Shown here: positions 1 to 9,684 of the stretch, one piece after another
Numbering within the stretch: the first letter of the stretch is position 1
Layout: each line of letters begins with the position of its first letter
Source of the DNA: Pontibacillus chungwhensis BH030062
GTDB lineage: Bacteria > Bacillota > Bacilli > Bacillales > BH030062
Assembly (NCBI RefSeq): GCF_000770675.1
Contig: NZ_AVBG01000005.1
Location: 1-64,000 of the forward strand
Direction of reading: 5' to 3'
DNA: 64,000 nucleotides
Translations under genes and position numbers: made by a program
The notes under the pieces: generated by a model
Told to the model about the DNA's origin: nothing
The model's database searches: none
What the model saw: only the letters and a program-made list of their open reading frames with translations

Positions 1-64
1 GTTCATGCTTAAGCAAGTCGGGGATACCCGGGCCCTTCCGCTTTTGATGCGGCACATTGCTTAA
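1..64 (+). other. Possible 3' tail of an upstream gene, or a small structured element
   Basis: An open frame enters from the left edge and stops at TAA 62-64; its last residues (VGDTRALPLLMRHIA) look vaguely like a HEAT-type repeat. The same bases also fold: TTAAGCAA (9-16) pairs with TTGCTTAA (57-64) around two small hairpins (CGGG-gata-CCCG and CCGC-loop-GCGG). Too little is visible to choose between a gene end and a structured element. I do not recognise it as the end of glpK or glpF. Confidence 0.25.
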
Positions 65-154
65 AATTCTCTAGCGTACGAGCGGTGATTCTTGGGTATA
101 CCATAGTTGTAGGCAACTGAATCGGAGTATTGGGAAAAAAGGAGCGAATATGAA

Positions 155-1819
155 ATGAAGACATTTTCTAGTTTACAACGTAATGAAATCTATAATGAGA
201 TGGAGAAAGAAACCCTTGATGTGTTAGTGATCGGTGGTGGGATTACAGGTGCGGGGATTGCGCTTGATTCTGCTACGAGAGGGTTAACAACAGGTGTTCT
301 AGAAATGCAAGACTTTGCTGCTGGTACATCGAGTCGTTCAACGAAACTCGTTCACGGTGGTCTACGTTATTTAAAACAATTCCAAGTGGCTATGGTAGCA
401 GAGGTAGGGAAAGAGCGTGACATCGTTTATCAAAATGGACCTCACGTTACGACACCTGAGTGGATGCTACTGCCATTCCATAAAGGCGGGAACTTCGGAC
501 CTCTTTCTACAAATGTAGGTCTGCGTGTCTATGATTACTTAGCTGGTGTTAAGAAGAGCGAGCGACGCAAAATGCTTTCAGCTAAAGAAACGCTAAAACG
601 AGAACCGCTTGTAAAACGTAATGGCCTTAAAGGCGGTGGGTACTACGTTGAGTACCGTACAGATGATGCGCGTCTAACGCTTGAAGTTATGAAAAAGGCT
701 GTTCAAAAAGGAGCCCATGCTCTTAACTATACAAAAGTGGTAGATTTCCTTTATGAAGAAGGCAAAGTAACAGGTGTTGAAGTGGAAGACCAGTTAAGTG
801 GTGAACGTCGTCACTTATATGCGAAGAAAATTATCAATGCTGGTGGACCTTGGGTAGATACGCTTCGTGAGAAAGATGGATCTAAGAAAGGGAAAACCCT
901 ACAGCTAACTAAAGGGGTACACCTTGTATTTGATCAACAAACATTCCCTCTTCAACAGGCAATCTATTTTGATACACCTGACGATCGTATGGTCTTTGCT
1001 ATTCCGCGAGATGGTAAAACATATGTGGGAACAACCGATACGGTATACGAGGGTGAAATATCTCATCCTAAAATGACGGTTGATGATCGTGATTATATCT
1101 TAAGTGCGATTGATTACATGTTCCCAACTCTATCTATTACAGCAAATGATGTAGAATCAAGCTGGGCAGGTTTACGTCCACTAATTCACGAAGAAGGAAA
1201 AGACCCTTCTGAAATCTCTCGAAAGGATGAGATCTTTGAATCTGATTCTGGGTTGATTTCGATTGCTGGCGGTAAGCTGACTGGTTACCGTAAGATGGCT
1301 GAGAATGTGATTGACCTTGTAGCAGATCACCTTAAAGAAGAAAACGGTAAAAACTATCCGAAAAGCCAGACGAAAGAACTTCCGGTATCTGGTGGTGAAG
1401 TTGGAGGAGCAAAAGGCTTCCAAAAATTCAAGGAACGTAAGACAGGTGAAGGCATTGCTTACGGTTTAACGGAAGAACAAGCACGTGGACTTGTACAGCT
1501 GTATGGTGCTAACGTTGGTAAAGTCTTTGAGTTCTATCAAAATAATAAAGATGAAGCCGAACGTGAAGGTTTAGATCCGCTTGTATTCGCGATGCTGAAG
1601 TATGGAATTGAGTATGAGCTAACAGCTAAGCCAGTCGACTTCTTCATTCGCCGTACAGGTGCACTATTCTTCGATATCCATTGGGTTCATAAACACAAAG
1701 AATCTGTTATTGCTTATATGGCAAGAAGATTCAATTGGACCGACGAACAGATCGACATCTACATTTATGAACTTATTGAGCTATTAGAAGAAGCCGTTAC
1801 ACCAGTTCCTGCTCAATAA
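155..1819 (+). CDS. glpD: Aerobic glycerol-3-phosphate dehydrogenase GlpD
   Basis: This 554-residue FAD enzyme oxidises sn-glycerol 3-phosphate to dihydroxyacetone phosphate at the membrane and passes electrons to the quinone pool. The N-terminal dinucleotide-binding motif GGGITG lies at about residues 27-32. It is followed by the family segment with TSSRSTKLVHGGLRYL and by the C-terminal DAO_C region. Length agrees with the B. subtilis enzyme (about 555 residues). The start at 155 follows a GGAG ribosome site at 141-144; an ATG at 150 is out of frame and stops at once. glpF and glpK would be expected upstream, outside the window. I see no convincing GlpP-type antiterminator in the 90 bases upstream. 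Confidence 0.96.
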   Translation: MKTFSSLQRNEIYNEMEKETLDVLVIGGGITGAGIALDSATRGLTTGVLEMQDFAAGTSSRSTKLVHGGLRYLKQFQVAMVAEVGKERDIVYQNGPHVTTPEWMLLPFHKGGNFGPLSTNVGLRVYDYLAGVKKSERRKMLSAKETLKREPLVKRNGLKGGGYYVEYRTDDARLTLEVMKKAVQKGAHALNYTKVVDFLYEEGKVTGVEVEDQLSGERRHLYAKKIINAGGPWVDTLREKDGSKKGKTLQLTKGVHLVFDQQTFPLQQAIYFDTPDDRMVFAIPRDGKTYVGTTDTVYEGEISHPKMTVDDRDYILSAIDYMFPTLSITANDVESSWAGLRPLIHEEGKDPSEISRKDEIFESDSGLISIAGGKLTGYRKMAENVIDLVADHLKEENGKNYPKSQTKELPVSGGEVGGAKGFQKFKERKTGEGIAYGLTEEQARGLVQLYGANVGKVFEFYQNNKDEAEREGLDPLVFAMLKYGIEYELTAKPVDFFIRRTGALFFDIHWVHKHKESVIAYMARRFNWTDEQIDIYIYELIELLEEAVTPVPAQ

Positions 1820-1869
1820 AGTGAAACCTTCCCCCTCATCTATTCGTAAGTATAAGTAGAATAGTTGAA

Positions 1870-2697
1870 ATGGGTGAGGATATGCAAAACATGCAAGAAC
1901 TGTTGCGAAATGATGCGAAGCGGCAAGTGAGATTAGGGAGTATCTATTTGGGGATTACACTTCTTGTGTTCTTATCCCCTTTCCTTTTTTCATTTAACTT
2001 TTTGAATTTCTTTATTATTGCATTACCTTTTTTCTTCATTGGGATAGCGATGATGAGCAGTGCAGCACGGGATTTTCGTTTCTCGAAGCTAGCTGAACAA
2101 CAGCCTGAAATGGTAAATCCGTTATCTACTGAAGGATGGCCAATGAAAATGTACCTAAGTACAGAAGTGACCTATGAACATACAGGACGCTTGTATGATT
2201 TGCACGGGGATCTTTACTCTTATTTGAAAGAGGATGGACCGTGGTACTGGAAGATCGCAACTGGAATTGCAGCCGTCCTAAGCGCTCATCCATTTGCTCC
2301 TAGATGGTTTTCGTATTTCGATACAAGGGATCAATTAAAGTATAAGATTGAGAAAAAAGGCGGACTTAAGGGACGTTATTTTGTGAAAAAACCAAATGGT
2401 GCCTTGGCTTATTATATGGAAGCTGTAGGGAGAAAAGGTGGAGGTCTAACATTCTACATGTATGAACAAAACCGACTCCTTTGGCAGGCAACTACTGACA
2501 AATTTATGGACTCCATTACAGTGTTAGATCCAGAGCAATTAAGTGTAGTCGAAATGAAAAAAGACGCAATCCCACTCGAAGCCGCCGATCGGTTTGGATC
2601 CAAATCAGGGTTTCTCTTACAACGCTATGATCAAGATTCCATGCCCGAATCGCTGCAGCTGTTCTTGTATATGATTAATCAGCGCCGAAGCATGTAA
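1870..2697 (+). CDS. Membrane protein of unknown function
   Basis: I do not recognise this 275-residue protein. Two hydrophobic segments at roughly residues 23-42 and 45-62, joined by a very short turn, form an N-terminal hairpin anchor. A soluble C-terminal part of about 200 residues follows, rich in aromatic and basic residues. The start is uncertain: the ATG at 1870 has no clear ribosome site, while ATG codons at 1882 and 1891 lie just behind GGTGAGG. It follows glpD by 50 bases in the same direction and ends before a strong terminator, so it may be co-transcribed with glpD. No catalytic motif is visible. Confidence 0.75.
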   Translation: MGEDMQNMQELLRNDAKRQVRLGSIYLGITLLVFLSPFLFSFNFLNFFIIALPFFFIGIAMMSSAARDFRFSKLAEQQPEMVNPLSTEGWPMKMYLSTEVTYEHTGRLYDLHGDLYSYLKEDGPWYWKIATGIAAVLSAHPFAPRWFSYFDTRDQLKYKIEKKGGLKGRYFVKKPNGALAYYMEAVGRKGGGLTFYMYEQNRLLWQATTDKFMDSITVLDPEQLSVVEMKKDAIPLEAADRFGSKSGFLLQRYDQDSMPESLQLFLYMINQRRSM

Positions 2698-2703
2698 AAA
2701 CAC

Positions 2704-2749
2704 AAAGCCTATGAGTACGGTCTTCACGACGGTGCTCATAGGCTTTTTT
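2704..2749 (+). terminator. Rho-independent terminator after the 1870-2697 gene
   Basis: AAAGCCTATGAG (2704-2715) pairs with CTCATAGGCTTT (2735-2746), followed by a T run. It closes the glpD-side transcription unit. Confidence 0.9.
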
Positions 2750-2793
2750 GTCTGGAAGTGGTTGCTTTTCTACATTTGCCATAAGAAAATGAC

Positions 2794-2968
2794 TTCCGTT
2801 TGCTTAAATGAGAGGGGGAGGGTGGTTCGGGAAATCACTCGCTTTCCGCGGCGAGCTGGGAAGCCTCCTCGTTCGCATACGCTCTCTGCGGGGTCTCCCC
2901 TAGGCTCCTACTGCCGCAGGAGTCTCGCAATTTCCCGAACCACCTTGCCATATGTAGAAGAAACGGAA
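2794..2968. repeat. Long palindromic repeat, copy 1a
   Basis: The core at 2821-2943 is a long imperfect palindrome. Its outer arms GGTGGTTCGGGAAAT and ATTTCCCGAACCACC pair perfectly. Inside lie the conserved boxes CTCGCTTTCC, GAGCTGGGAAGCCTCC, GGGGTCTCCCCTAGGCTCC and GGAGTCTCGCA. A second inverted pair, TTCCGTT (2794-2800) and AACGGAA (2962-2968), encloses it. Open frames across it are by-products of the palindrome. It forms an inverted pair with copy 1b. Confidence 0.9.
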
Positions 2969-3177
2969 GAATGCTTTATGAGAGGGTACAACTGTCCTAA
3001 AGGAATTATGACTTTGGAGAAAAGACGACTTATCTCGCTAGGTCCTCTACGCAAGAACTAGACCTCTTTATCCCGGAGAAGTTTCCCGTTTGCCCAAGAC
3101 ACTTCAGGCTATTGTCTTGACAAAAGACCTAGCTGGTTGGTTTTGCTGATACCTAATTGAATCTACATGTGGCTTGT

Positions 3178-3352
3178 TTCCGTAGCTCTCAACATGGAAA
3201 AGGTGGGCCTGGAAACTGCGAGACTCCCGTGGGCAGAAGAGCCTAGGTGAGACCCCGGAGCCCGGCTTTGCCGGGTGAGGAGGCTCACCAGCTCCCCACA
3301 GGAAAGCGAGTGGTTTCCAGGCCCACCTTACGCTCGTTTAAAGTTAACGGAA
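3178..3352. repeat. Long palindromic repeat, copy 1b (inverted to 1a)
   Basis: The core at 3202-3327 has arms GGTGGGCCTGGAAAC and TTTCCAGGCCCACC, so its arms differ from copy 1a while pairing is kept. The boxes appear in reverse order (CTGCGAGACTCC first, GGAAAGCGAG last). TTCCGTA at 3178 and AACGGAA at 3346-3352 bound it. The 210 bases between the copies hold no gene that I can support. Confidence 0.9.
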
Positions 3353-3474
3353 ACATTCTATCAGATCCGAGTCTTCAACAATACTACCCTATTTCTGAAC
3401 AAACAAAGTGCTTCAAGAAAGAACATAAATTTTATAATGAATTTTCTCCCAATCTATGATACTCTATTTTTAAA

Positions 3475-3503
3475 TGTTAACCGTTAATGATAGTTAGTTA
3501 ACG
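3475..3503 (+). promoter_or_regulatory. BirA-type biotin operator ahead of bioY
   Basis: TGTTAACC (3475-3482) and GTTAAC (3497-3502) form the interrupted palindrome with the arms and spacing typical of BirA operators. It lies about 20 bases before the bioY start codon. It predicts repression of bioY-bioB by biotinylated BirA when biotin is plentiful. Confidence 0.8.
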
Positions 3504-3521
3504 AAAAGGGAGGCAATAAAG

Positions 3522-4127
3522 ATGGTAAAGAAGAAGTGGACAGCTTTAGACATTACAATGGGGAGTTTATTTGTGGCTATGATGGCTGTGGGGGCTAACA
3601 TCACAAGTATTGCTCCATTTATGGTAATCGGAGGGGTGCCGATTACGCTTCAGACATTCTTCGCAATCCTGGCGGGTCTTGTTCTTGGAAGTCGTCTCGG
3701 AGCTTTTTCAATGCTTGTATACATGTTGCTTGGATTAGCAGGAACGCCTATATTTGCACAATTTAAAGGTGGGGCAGGGATGCTGATGGGCCCTACGTTT
3801 GGTTTTATTATATCTTATATTCTTGTTGCTTATATTGTAGGGAAAATGGTAGAGATGAAGCGTACGCTACCGATGTATATAGCTGCTGCCCTGACAGGGA
3901 TGGCTTTCAATTATATCTTCGGTACGAACTGGATGTATGCAGCTTATGTTCTATGGTTTGATGCGCCAGAAGGGTTTACCTACACAATGGCTTGGGGATG
4001 GATGATGGTTCCGTTGCCAAAAGATATAGCATTAAGTGTTGTGGCTGGTTTCTTAGGGATGCGTCTTGAGCGAAGTGTGCTAGCGAACAGCCAGTTTAGG
4101 CGAGAAAGACGTAAATCGGTAGCTTAA
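3522..4127 (+). CDS. bioY: Biotin ECF transporter S component BioY
   Basis: The 201-residue integral membrane protein is the substrate-binding component for biotin uptake, working with a shared EcfAA'T module that is not in this window. The BioY family pattern is visible: an N-terminal membrane segment with the MAVGANI-like stretch, the VPITLQTFFAILAGLVLGSRLG segment in residues 46-67 and a later GPTFGFIISYI segment. Five or six hydrophobic segments fit the family. The ATG at 3522 follows AAAAGGGAGG. It heads a two-gene unit with bioB behind the BirA-like operator. Confidence 0.95.
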   Translation: MVKKKWTALDITMGSLFVAMMAVGANITSIAPFMVIGGVPITLQTFFAILAGLVLGSRLGAFSMLVYMLLGLAGTPIFAQFKGGAGMLMGPTFGFIISYILVAYIVGKMVEMKRTLPMYIAAALTGMAFNYIFGTNWMYAAYVLWFDAPEGFTYTMAWGWMMVPLPKDIALSVVAGFLGMRLERSVLANSQFRRERRKSVA

Positions 4128-4151
4128 TTAAACAATAGGGGGGGAAGCGCG

Positions 4152-5141
4152 ATGTGGAGAGAGTTAGCGGTCCAAGTGTTAGAAGGACAAGAACTGAGAG
4201 ACACAGAAGCTTTGGCTGTCCTTGATTGCCCCGATGAAGAGTTGCTGGATTTGCTTCATAGTGCTTACCAAGTAAGGAAGCACTATTATGGGAACAAAGT
4301 AAAACTCAACATGATTATTAACACGAAATCAGGATTTTGCCCTGAAAACTGTGGCTATTGTGCCCAATCCATAGATTCTAAAGCGCCTATACAGAAATAT
4401 CGTATGATGGATCAGGAAACGATTATGAAAGGTGCTGAACAAGCACATCGCTTAAACTCTGGTACATATTGCATCGTAGCAAGCGGTCGTGGACCTACCT
4501 CAAGAGAGTTGAATATTGTGACCTCAGCAGTAAGAGAGATTAAGCAAAGGTATGACCTTAAAGTTTGTGCATGTCTTGGTATCTTAAAGCCAGAGCAAGC
4601 AAAGGAACTGAAAGAAGCAGGCGTCGATCGGTATAACCACAATGTGAATACTTCAGAAAATCATCATGAAGCCATTACAACCAGTCATACGTATGAAGAT
4701 CGAGTGGGAACTGTTAACCATGCTAAAGAAGCTGGAATATCTCCTTGTTCGGGTGTCATTGTCGGGATGAAGGAAACAAAAGAAGATGTCGTGGATATGG
4801 CGCGTGCCTTAAAAGCATTGGACGCGGACTCCATTCCTGTGAATTTCCTGCACGCGATTGATGGAACGGCTCTTGAGGGGACCGATGAACTCTCACCAAC
4901 GTACTGTTTAAAAGTATTAAGCTTATTCCGTTTTATTAATCCAACTAAAGAAATTCGCGTATCGGGTGGCCGGGAAGTGAACTTACGTAGTTTACAACCG
5001 CTTAGTCTATATCCAGCTAATTCTATCTTTGTTGGTGACTATTTGACAACTGATGGTCAGGATAGTACTGAAGATCATCAAATGATTAAAGATTTAGGGT
5101 TTGAGATTGATTATGTAACAGAAGAAGAAGCTGTTTTGTAA
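4152..5141 (+). CDS. bioB: Biotin synthase BioB
   Basis: This radical-SAM enzyme inserts sulfur into dethiobiotin to make biotin. The CxxxCxxC cluster motif (CPENCGYC) is at residues 63-70, with YNHNVNTSE near residue 160 and a C-terminal RVSGGREVNL segment that are typical of BioB. The length of 329 residues is normal. It starts 24 bases after bioY and ends at a terminator. No other bio genes (bioA, D, F, W or I) are in the window, so the rest of the pathway is either elsewhere or missing. Confidence 0.97.
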   Translation: MWRELAVQVLEGQELRDTEALAVLDCPDEELLDLLHSAYQVRKHYYGNKVKLNMIINTKSGFCPENCGYCAQSIDSKAPIQKYRMMDQETIMKGAEQAHRLNSGTYCIVASGRGPTSRELNIVTSAVREIKQRYDLKVCACLGILKPEQAKELKEAGVDRYNHNVNTSENHHEAITTSHTYEDRVGTVNHAKEAGISPCSGVIVGMKETKEDVVDMARALKALDADSIPVNFLHAIDGTALEGTDELSPTYCLKVLSLFRFINPTKEIRVSGGREVNLRSLQPLSLYPANSIFVGDYLTTDGQDSTEDHQMIKDLGFEIDYVTEEEAVL

Positions 5142-5147
5142 GAGAAA

Positions 5148-5179
5148 GAGGCGAAATCCAACAGGGTTTCGCCTCTTTT
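5148..5179 (+). terminator. Terminator after bioB
   Basis: GAGGCGAAA (5148-5156) pairs with TTTCGCCTC, followed by TTTT. It separates the biotin unit from the histidine operon. Confidence 0.9.
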
Positions 5180-5280
5180 AATTGTATATCTAATTCTTTT
5201 TCGGCCGGTTCTTCCTTAATATTAGCTTTGCTCTCTATACATTTGGGGAAGATAGAATATAGGAGTGAAAAGTTGATTCG

Positions 5281-5309
5281 TTGACGTTCTTTCTTTATCA
5301 TGTTATCGT
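5281..5309 (+). promoter_or_regulatory. Candidate sigma-A promoter of the his operon
   Basis: TTGACG (5281-5286), a 17-base spacer and TATCGT (5304-5309) lie 67 bases before hisZ. A small hairpin (TTTGA-loop-TCAAA) lies in the leader. I see no T-box signature, so how histidine controls the operon is not evident. Confidence 0.6.
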
Positions 5310-5375
5310 ATTAGCACGCTAAAGGATTTTGATTATTTTACTCAAATCAACGGAAATAGAGAGGGGTACATTGTT

Positions 5376-6548
5376 TTGGCAAATCGTCTTATGTTCGAAA
5401 AACCACTAGGAATGCGCGACACGCTTCCTTTTTTCTATCAACAAAAACGCAAAGCTCGTGAAGCAGTTTCAAATAAAATAGAATCGTGGGGATATCAATT
5501 CCTAGACACCCCAATGATGGAATACTTAGAAACAGTTGGAGAGGCTAGTGCGATCGAAGAAACACAGTTGTTTAAGCTGTTAGATCAACAAGGGCATACG
5601 TTAGTTCTTCGACCAGATCTTACTTCGCCGATTGCTCGTGTAGCCGCTTCACAATTAAAGGAACAAGGCTACCCGCTTCGTTTAAGCTATGATGGTCCTG
5701 TATTTCGTGCTCAACAAATCGAAGGCGGGAAACCTGCTCAATTTGAACAAGTTGGTGTTGAATATATCGGTGAAAACTCGATTTACGCTGATGCTGAGGT
5801 TATTGCTTTACAGATTGAAACACTAAAAGCTGCCGGGCTTAATGAGTTTCAGTTAACGGTAGGACATATTGGGTACGTTAAAGGCCTCTTAAAAGAAGTC
5901 TTTGGAGATGAAGAAGAAACGCAAGAAGAGTTTCTGCGTTATTTATATAGAAAGAATTATGTTGGTTTCCGAAAAGCATTAGAACAAGTGGAACTGTCTG
6001 GGGAGAATAAGGCTCGAATGAAGCAATTGCTTTCTCTTAGAGGACAGAAAGATGTGTTAGCAACTGCCGAAGAGATTACAACCAATGGTGCCTGTCACCG
6101 TGCGACGAGAGAACTGAAACAGCTACAGAACCTTCTAGAATCATACGGCGTGAGTGAGTACGTATCATTTGACCTCAACCTCATTAGCCATATGAGTTAT
6201 TATACAGGGATTTTGTTTGAGGGGTATGCTCCTCACTTAGGTTCGCTTCTCTGTAATGGAGGTCGCTATGATCAGTTGCTTCCATCTTTCCAATCTACAG
6301 CTTCCGCTACAGGGTTTGCGATTCGAGTAGATCGTTTAGTCGAAGCCATGGAACAACATGCGGATCAAGTAGGGCCCGTTCTTGTCATGTACGAGCCACA
6401 TACATTTGATCAAGGTTTACAGGTGGCACAAGAACTTCGCGCCGAAGGAGAGCAGGTCATTTTGCAAAACAAAGCGTATTACGAAGAAGGACAAAACAGT
6501 TACAAACAAGTGATTGACTTGACGGAAGGGGGCGCTTCTGTTGAATAA
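5376..6548 (+). CDS. hisZ: ATP phosphoribosyltransferase regulatory subunit HisZ
   Basis: HisZ is a paralogue of class II histidyl-tRNA synthetase. It has no aminoacylation role but forms the hetero-octamer that makes the short HisG active and sensitive to histidine. The HisRS-like core is clear: motif 2-like [15 protein letters not shown], then [19 protein letters not shown] and the later [16 protein letters not shown] and GGRYDQLL. The length of 390 residues is typical. The TTG start at 5376 sits 10 bases after AGAGAGGGG. It is the first gene of the operon and overlaps hisG by 8 bases, as expected for subunits of one complex. Confidence 0.95.
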   Translation: MANRLMFEKPLGMRDTLPFFYQQKRKAREAVSNKIESWGYQFLDTPMMEYLETVGEASAIEETQLFKLLDQQGHTLVLRPDLTSPIARVAASQLKEQGYPLRLSYDGPVFRAQQIEGGKPAQFEQVGVEYIGENSIYADAEVIALQIETLKAAGLNEFQLTVGHIGYVKGLLKEVFGDEEETQEEFLRYLYRKNYVGFRKALEQVELSGENKARMKQLLSLRGQKDVLATAEEITTNGACHRATRELKQLQNLLESYGVSEYVSFDLNLISHMSYYTGILFEGYAPHLGSLLCNGGRYDQLLPSFQSTASATGFAIRVDRLVEAMEQHADQVGPVLVMYEPHTFDQGLQVAQELRAEGEQVILQNKAYYEEGQNSYKQVIDLTEGGASVE

Positions 6549-7161
6549 TTGGTTAACCATTGCGATGCCTAAGGGAAGAATCTTTGAGGAAGCGGCTGAA
6601 CTTCTTCAGAAAGTTGGCTATGATTTTACAGACGTAGAGGATTCCAGAAAGTTAATCTTAGATTTTCCTGAATATAAAGTGCGTCTTATGATGGCAAAGC
6701 CTATGGATGTGGTAACTTACGTTGAATATGGTGCTGCTGACTGTGGTATTGCAGGCAAAGATGTATTGTTAGAGCAAGATCGTGACGTTTACGAAGTGCT
6801 AGACTTAAAAATAAGCGGCTGTTATTTGGCGGTAGCTGGTTTACCAGACAAACCACTTAGCAAGATTGCGCCGAAGATTGCAACGAAATATCCTCGTGTT
6901 GCCTCGGAGTACTTCCGTGAGCAGGGTGAGCAAATTGAGATTATCCCACTAAATGGATCGATTGAACTTGCCCCGCTTATTGGATTAACAGATCGCATTG
7001 TGGATATCGTATCTTCAGGCCAAACGCTACGTGAAAATGGCCTCGTAGAGTATGAAAAGATTGCAGATATTACGTCTCGTTTTATCGTGAACCCAGTAAG
7101 TTATCGGATCAAAAATGAACAACTTGACCCGCTCATTGAAGCCTTAAGTGAGTACGTCTAA
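6541..7161 (+). CDS. hisG: ATP phosphoribosyltransferase catalytic subunit, short form HisG
   Basis: HisG catalyses the first step of histidine synthesis, joining ATP and PRPP to give phosphoribosyl-ATP. At 206 residues it is the short form, lacking the C-terminal histidine-binding domain, which is why hisZ is present. Family segments include [25 protein letters not shown] and the PRPP loop region [15 protein letters not shown]. It begins with TTG at 6541, overlapping the end of hisZ, and its stop overlaps the ribosome site of hisD. Confidence 0.96.
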   Translation: MNNWLTIAMPKGRIFEEAAELLQKVGYDFTDVEDSRKLILDFPEYKVRLMMAKPMDVVTYVEYGAADCGIAGKDVLLEQDRDVYEVLDLKISGCYLAVAGLPDKPLSKIAPKIATKYPRVASEYFREQGEQIEIIPLNGSIELAPLIGLTDRIVDIVSSGQTLRENGLVEYEKIADITSRFIVNPVSYRIKNEQLDPLIEALSEYV

Positions 7162-7174
7162 GGAGGGCGAATCC

Positions 7175-8452
7175 ATGAAGATCATCACACCTGAAGAAAT
7201 TGATGCATTTAAAAGAACGGTAGATGGGGGGACAGAAGCTCAGAGATCTACTGTTCAATCCATCATTTCAGATGTTAAAGAGAGGCAGGATGAAGCCGTG
7301 CTCTCTTATACAAAACAACTGGACGGGGCTGACTTGGAAAGGTTAGCTGTAACGGAAGAAGAATTTGCAGAAGCAAGAAGTCAACTTGACCTAAATGATG
7401 TAGCTATTTTGGAAGAAGCGTGCGCAAATATTCGTTCGTTCCACCAAAAACAAGTTCGAAATTCGTGGTTTGATACGGACCAAGACGGAACCATGTTAGG
7501 TCAAAAAATTACACCCCTTGATGCAGTTGGCGTTTATGTTCCAGGAGGTACAGCTGCTTATCCATCATCAGTATTTATGAATGTGATGCCAGCCATTGTA
7601 GCCGGTGTGGAACGGATCGTCATGGTATCTCCTCCATCTGAAGAAGGGACATTACCAGCGGGTGTACTTGTTGCTGCAGAGATTGCAGGGGTCAAGGAGA
7701 TCTATAAAGCAGGAGGCGCGCAAGCAGTTGCAGCGCTTGCGTATGGAACAGAGTCGATTCTACCTGTTGATAAAATTGTAGGTCCAGGAAATGTCTACGT
7801 AGCCCTTGCGAAACGAGAGGTTTTTGGCGATGTCGATATTGATATGATTGCGGGCCCAAGTGAAATTGTCGTGTTAGCTGATGACACAGCATATCCAAGA
7901 GAAATTGCGGCGGATTTACTATCACAAGCAGAGCACGATGCCAGGTCTTCAAGTGTTTTAGTGACATCATCACAAGAACTCGCCGAAAGAGTTGCAAGTG
8001 AAGTGCAACACCAGCTTGAGGATCTTCCGCGTAAACGAATTGCTGAAGCAAGTGTTAACGACTATGGTGGAATAGTCGTGTGCGATAACTTGTCCCAAGC
8101 GATCGACGTAGTAAATGAATTAGCACCAGAACACTTAGAAGTTCAGACGAAAGAGCCGTTTATGCTATTAGGTAAAATCAAGCATGCAGGTGCTATCTTT
8201 TTAGGGAGATATAGTTCAGAACCAATTGGAGACTATTTTGCTGGTCCCAATCACGTATTGCCAACAAGCGGAACGGCCCGCTTTAGTAGCCCGCTAAATG
8301 TAGATGACTTTGTGAAGAAATCAAGTGTGATTTATTACAGTAAGGCGTCTTATGATAAACATGCGGATAAAATTGCTCGCTTTGCAAGATTAGAAGGCTT
8401 AGAAGCCCACGCTCGTGCAGTGGAAATGAGAAAGGAGTCAGGTGAGGAATGA
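7175..8452 (+). CDS. hisD: Histidinol dehydrogenase HisD
   Basis: HisD performs the last two steps, oxidising L-histidinol to L-histidine with NAD and zinc. The 425-residue protein carries [45 protein letters not shown], the AGPSEI loop and the metal region [12 protein letters not shown] chose ATG 7175 because AAGGAGGG lies 8 bases upstream; an in-frame GTG at 7148 would place the start inside hisG with no ribosome site. Its end overlaps hisB by 4 bases (ATGA). Confidence 0.96.
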   Translation: MKIITPEEIDAFKRTVDGGTEAQRSTVQSIISDVKERQDEAVLSYTKQLDGADLERLAVTEEEFAEARSQLDLNDVAILEEACANIRSFHQKQVRNSWFDTDQDGTMLGQKITPLDAVGVYVPGGTAAYPSSVFMNVMPAIVAGVERIVMVSPPSEEGTLPAGVLVAAEIAGVKEIYKAGGAQAVAALAYGTESILPVDKIVGPGNVYVALAKREVFGDVDIDMIAGPSEIVVLADDTAYPREIAADLLSQAEHDARSSSVLVTSSQELAERVASEVQHQLEDLPRKRIAEASVNDYGGIVVCDNLSQAIDVVNELAPEHLEVQTKEPFMLLGKIKHAGAIFLGRYSSEPIGDYFAGPNHVLPTSGTARFSSPLNVDDFVKKSSVIYYSKASYDKHADKIARFARLEGLEAHARAVEMRKESGEE

Positions 8453-9042
8453 AAGAAGAACGAGTAAGTCGAATCGAACGAGAAACAGGGGAAACGAACA
8501 TATCGCTAGCTTTAGCCATTGATGGGACGGGAAAAGGGACGGTCGATACACAGGTCCCTTTTCTCACCCATATGCTTGAATTATTTAAAAAGCACGGCTT
8601 CTTCGACCTAACCGTTGAAGGAAAAGGTGATGTGGAGGTAGATGATCACCATTTGACGGAGGATATCGGTATCTGTCTAGGTCGTGCACTTCGAGAAGCA
8701 TTATTAGATAAGGCAGGTATCAAACGTTATGGATCCTTTTCACTTCCTATGGACGAAACGCTCGTAACGGTAGCTGTTGATCTTAGTGATCGTCCACATC
8801 TTGAATGGAAAGCGGATTTGCCGGCTTCTAAAGTGGGCACGTTCGATACAGAGAATGTTCATGAGTTCTTCTGGAAGCTTGCACTCGAAGCTCGTATGAA
8901 TTTACATATCGTTGTCCATCACGGGACAAACACGCATCATATTATTGAAGCGATGTTTAAAGCGACAGCCCGTGCACTTGATGAAGCCACGCAAATCGAT
9001 CCTCGTATTCAGGGCATTATGTCGACAAAGGGGAGTTTGTAG
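8449..9042 (+). CDS. hisB: Imidazoleglycerol-phosphate dehydratase HisB
   Basis: HisB dehydrates imidazole glycerol phosphate to imidazole acetol phosphate using manganese. The 197-residue monofunctional form shows the duplicated metal-ligand pattern typical of the family: [28 protein letters not shown], then [18 protein letters not shown] and [13 protein letters not shown]. There is no fused histidinol phosphatase, as usual for Firmicutes. It overlaps hisD by 4 bases and abuts hisH with no gap. Confidence 0.97.
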   Translation: MKEERVSRIERETGETNISLALAIDGTGKGTVDTQVPFLTHMLELFKKHGFFDLTVEGKGDVEVDDHHLTEDIGICLGRALREALLDKAGIKRYGSFSLPMDETLVTVAVDLSDRPHLEWKADLPASKVGTFDTENVHEFFWKLALEARMNLHIVVHHGTNTHHIIEAMFKATARALDEATQIDPRIQGIMSTKGSL

Positions 9043-9684
9043 ATGATCGGTATTATTGATTACGGTATGGGGAATTTATTTAGCGTATCGAAAGCGCTCG
9101 AACGCTTGGACGTTCCATATTGTTTAACAAACGATCCGGAACAACTCGCCGAATGCGAGGGGCTAATCCTTCCAGGTGTAGGAGCTTTCCCTGACGCAAT
9201 GAAATCTTTAGAGGAAACAGGTATGAAAGATTTTGTTCTTTCTAAAGTAGGCGATGGGATGCCATTACTTGGTATATGCTTAGGGATGCAACTCTTGTTT
9301 GATGAGAGTGACGAAGGTGGCATGACAGAAGGGTTAGGATTATTACCAGGAAGTGTGGTTCGTTTTAAAGGAGCTGATTCAGACGGAAACCGATTTAAGG
9401 TTCCTCATATGGGCTGGAACCACCTTGATCAGCACCACCCTAATTCTCCTATTCTTCAAAATATAGAAGATGGTTATGTTTATTTTGTTCATTCTTATTA
9501 TGTACAAGCCAAGCAGCGTGAGGACATCATCGCAAGTGCTCAGTATGAAACAGAAGTGCCAGCAGTCGTTGGTAGAGCGAATGTCTTTGGGGCACAGTTT
9601 CACCCGGAGAAAAGTGGGGAGACGGGCATGACGATTTTACGAAACTTTTGTGACCTGGTCAGTAAGGGAGGAGTCGAATTATGA
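9043..9684 (+). CDS. hisH: Imidazole glycerol phosphate synthase, glutaminase subunit HisH
   Basis: HisH is a class I glutamine amidotransferase that feeds ammonia to HisF. The nucleophile Cys lies in [10 protein letters not shown] near residue 79, and the partner His-Glu pair is in AQFHPEKSG near the C-terminus. The 213-residue length is typical. It starts directly after the hisB stop and ends with a 4-base ATGA overlap with hisA. Separation from HisF by hisA is the common operon order. Confidence 0.96.
   Translation: MIGIIDYGMGNLFSVSKALERLDVPYCLTNDPEQLAECEGLILPGVGAFPDAMKSLEETGMKDFVLSKVGDGMPLLGICLGMQLLFDESDEGGMTEGLGLLPGSVVRFKGADSDGNRFKVPHMGWNHLDQHHPNSPILQNIEDGYVYFVHSYYVQAKQREDIIASAQYETEVPAVVGRANVFGAQFHPEKSGETGMTILRNFCDLVSKGGVEL

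Noticed and set aside
2711-3487. Open reading frames across repeat copies 1a and 1b
   Set aside because: They run through the palindromic repeat and are read on both strands in several frames at every copy in the window. They lack consistent ribosome sites and end at unrelated places.
5180-5375. Histidine T-box ahead of hisZ
   Set aside because: No T-box bulge sequence or Stem I features were found; only a promoter and a small hairpin are visible.
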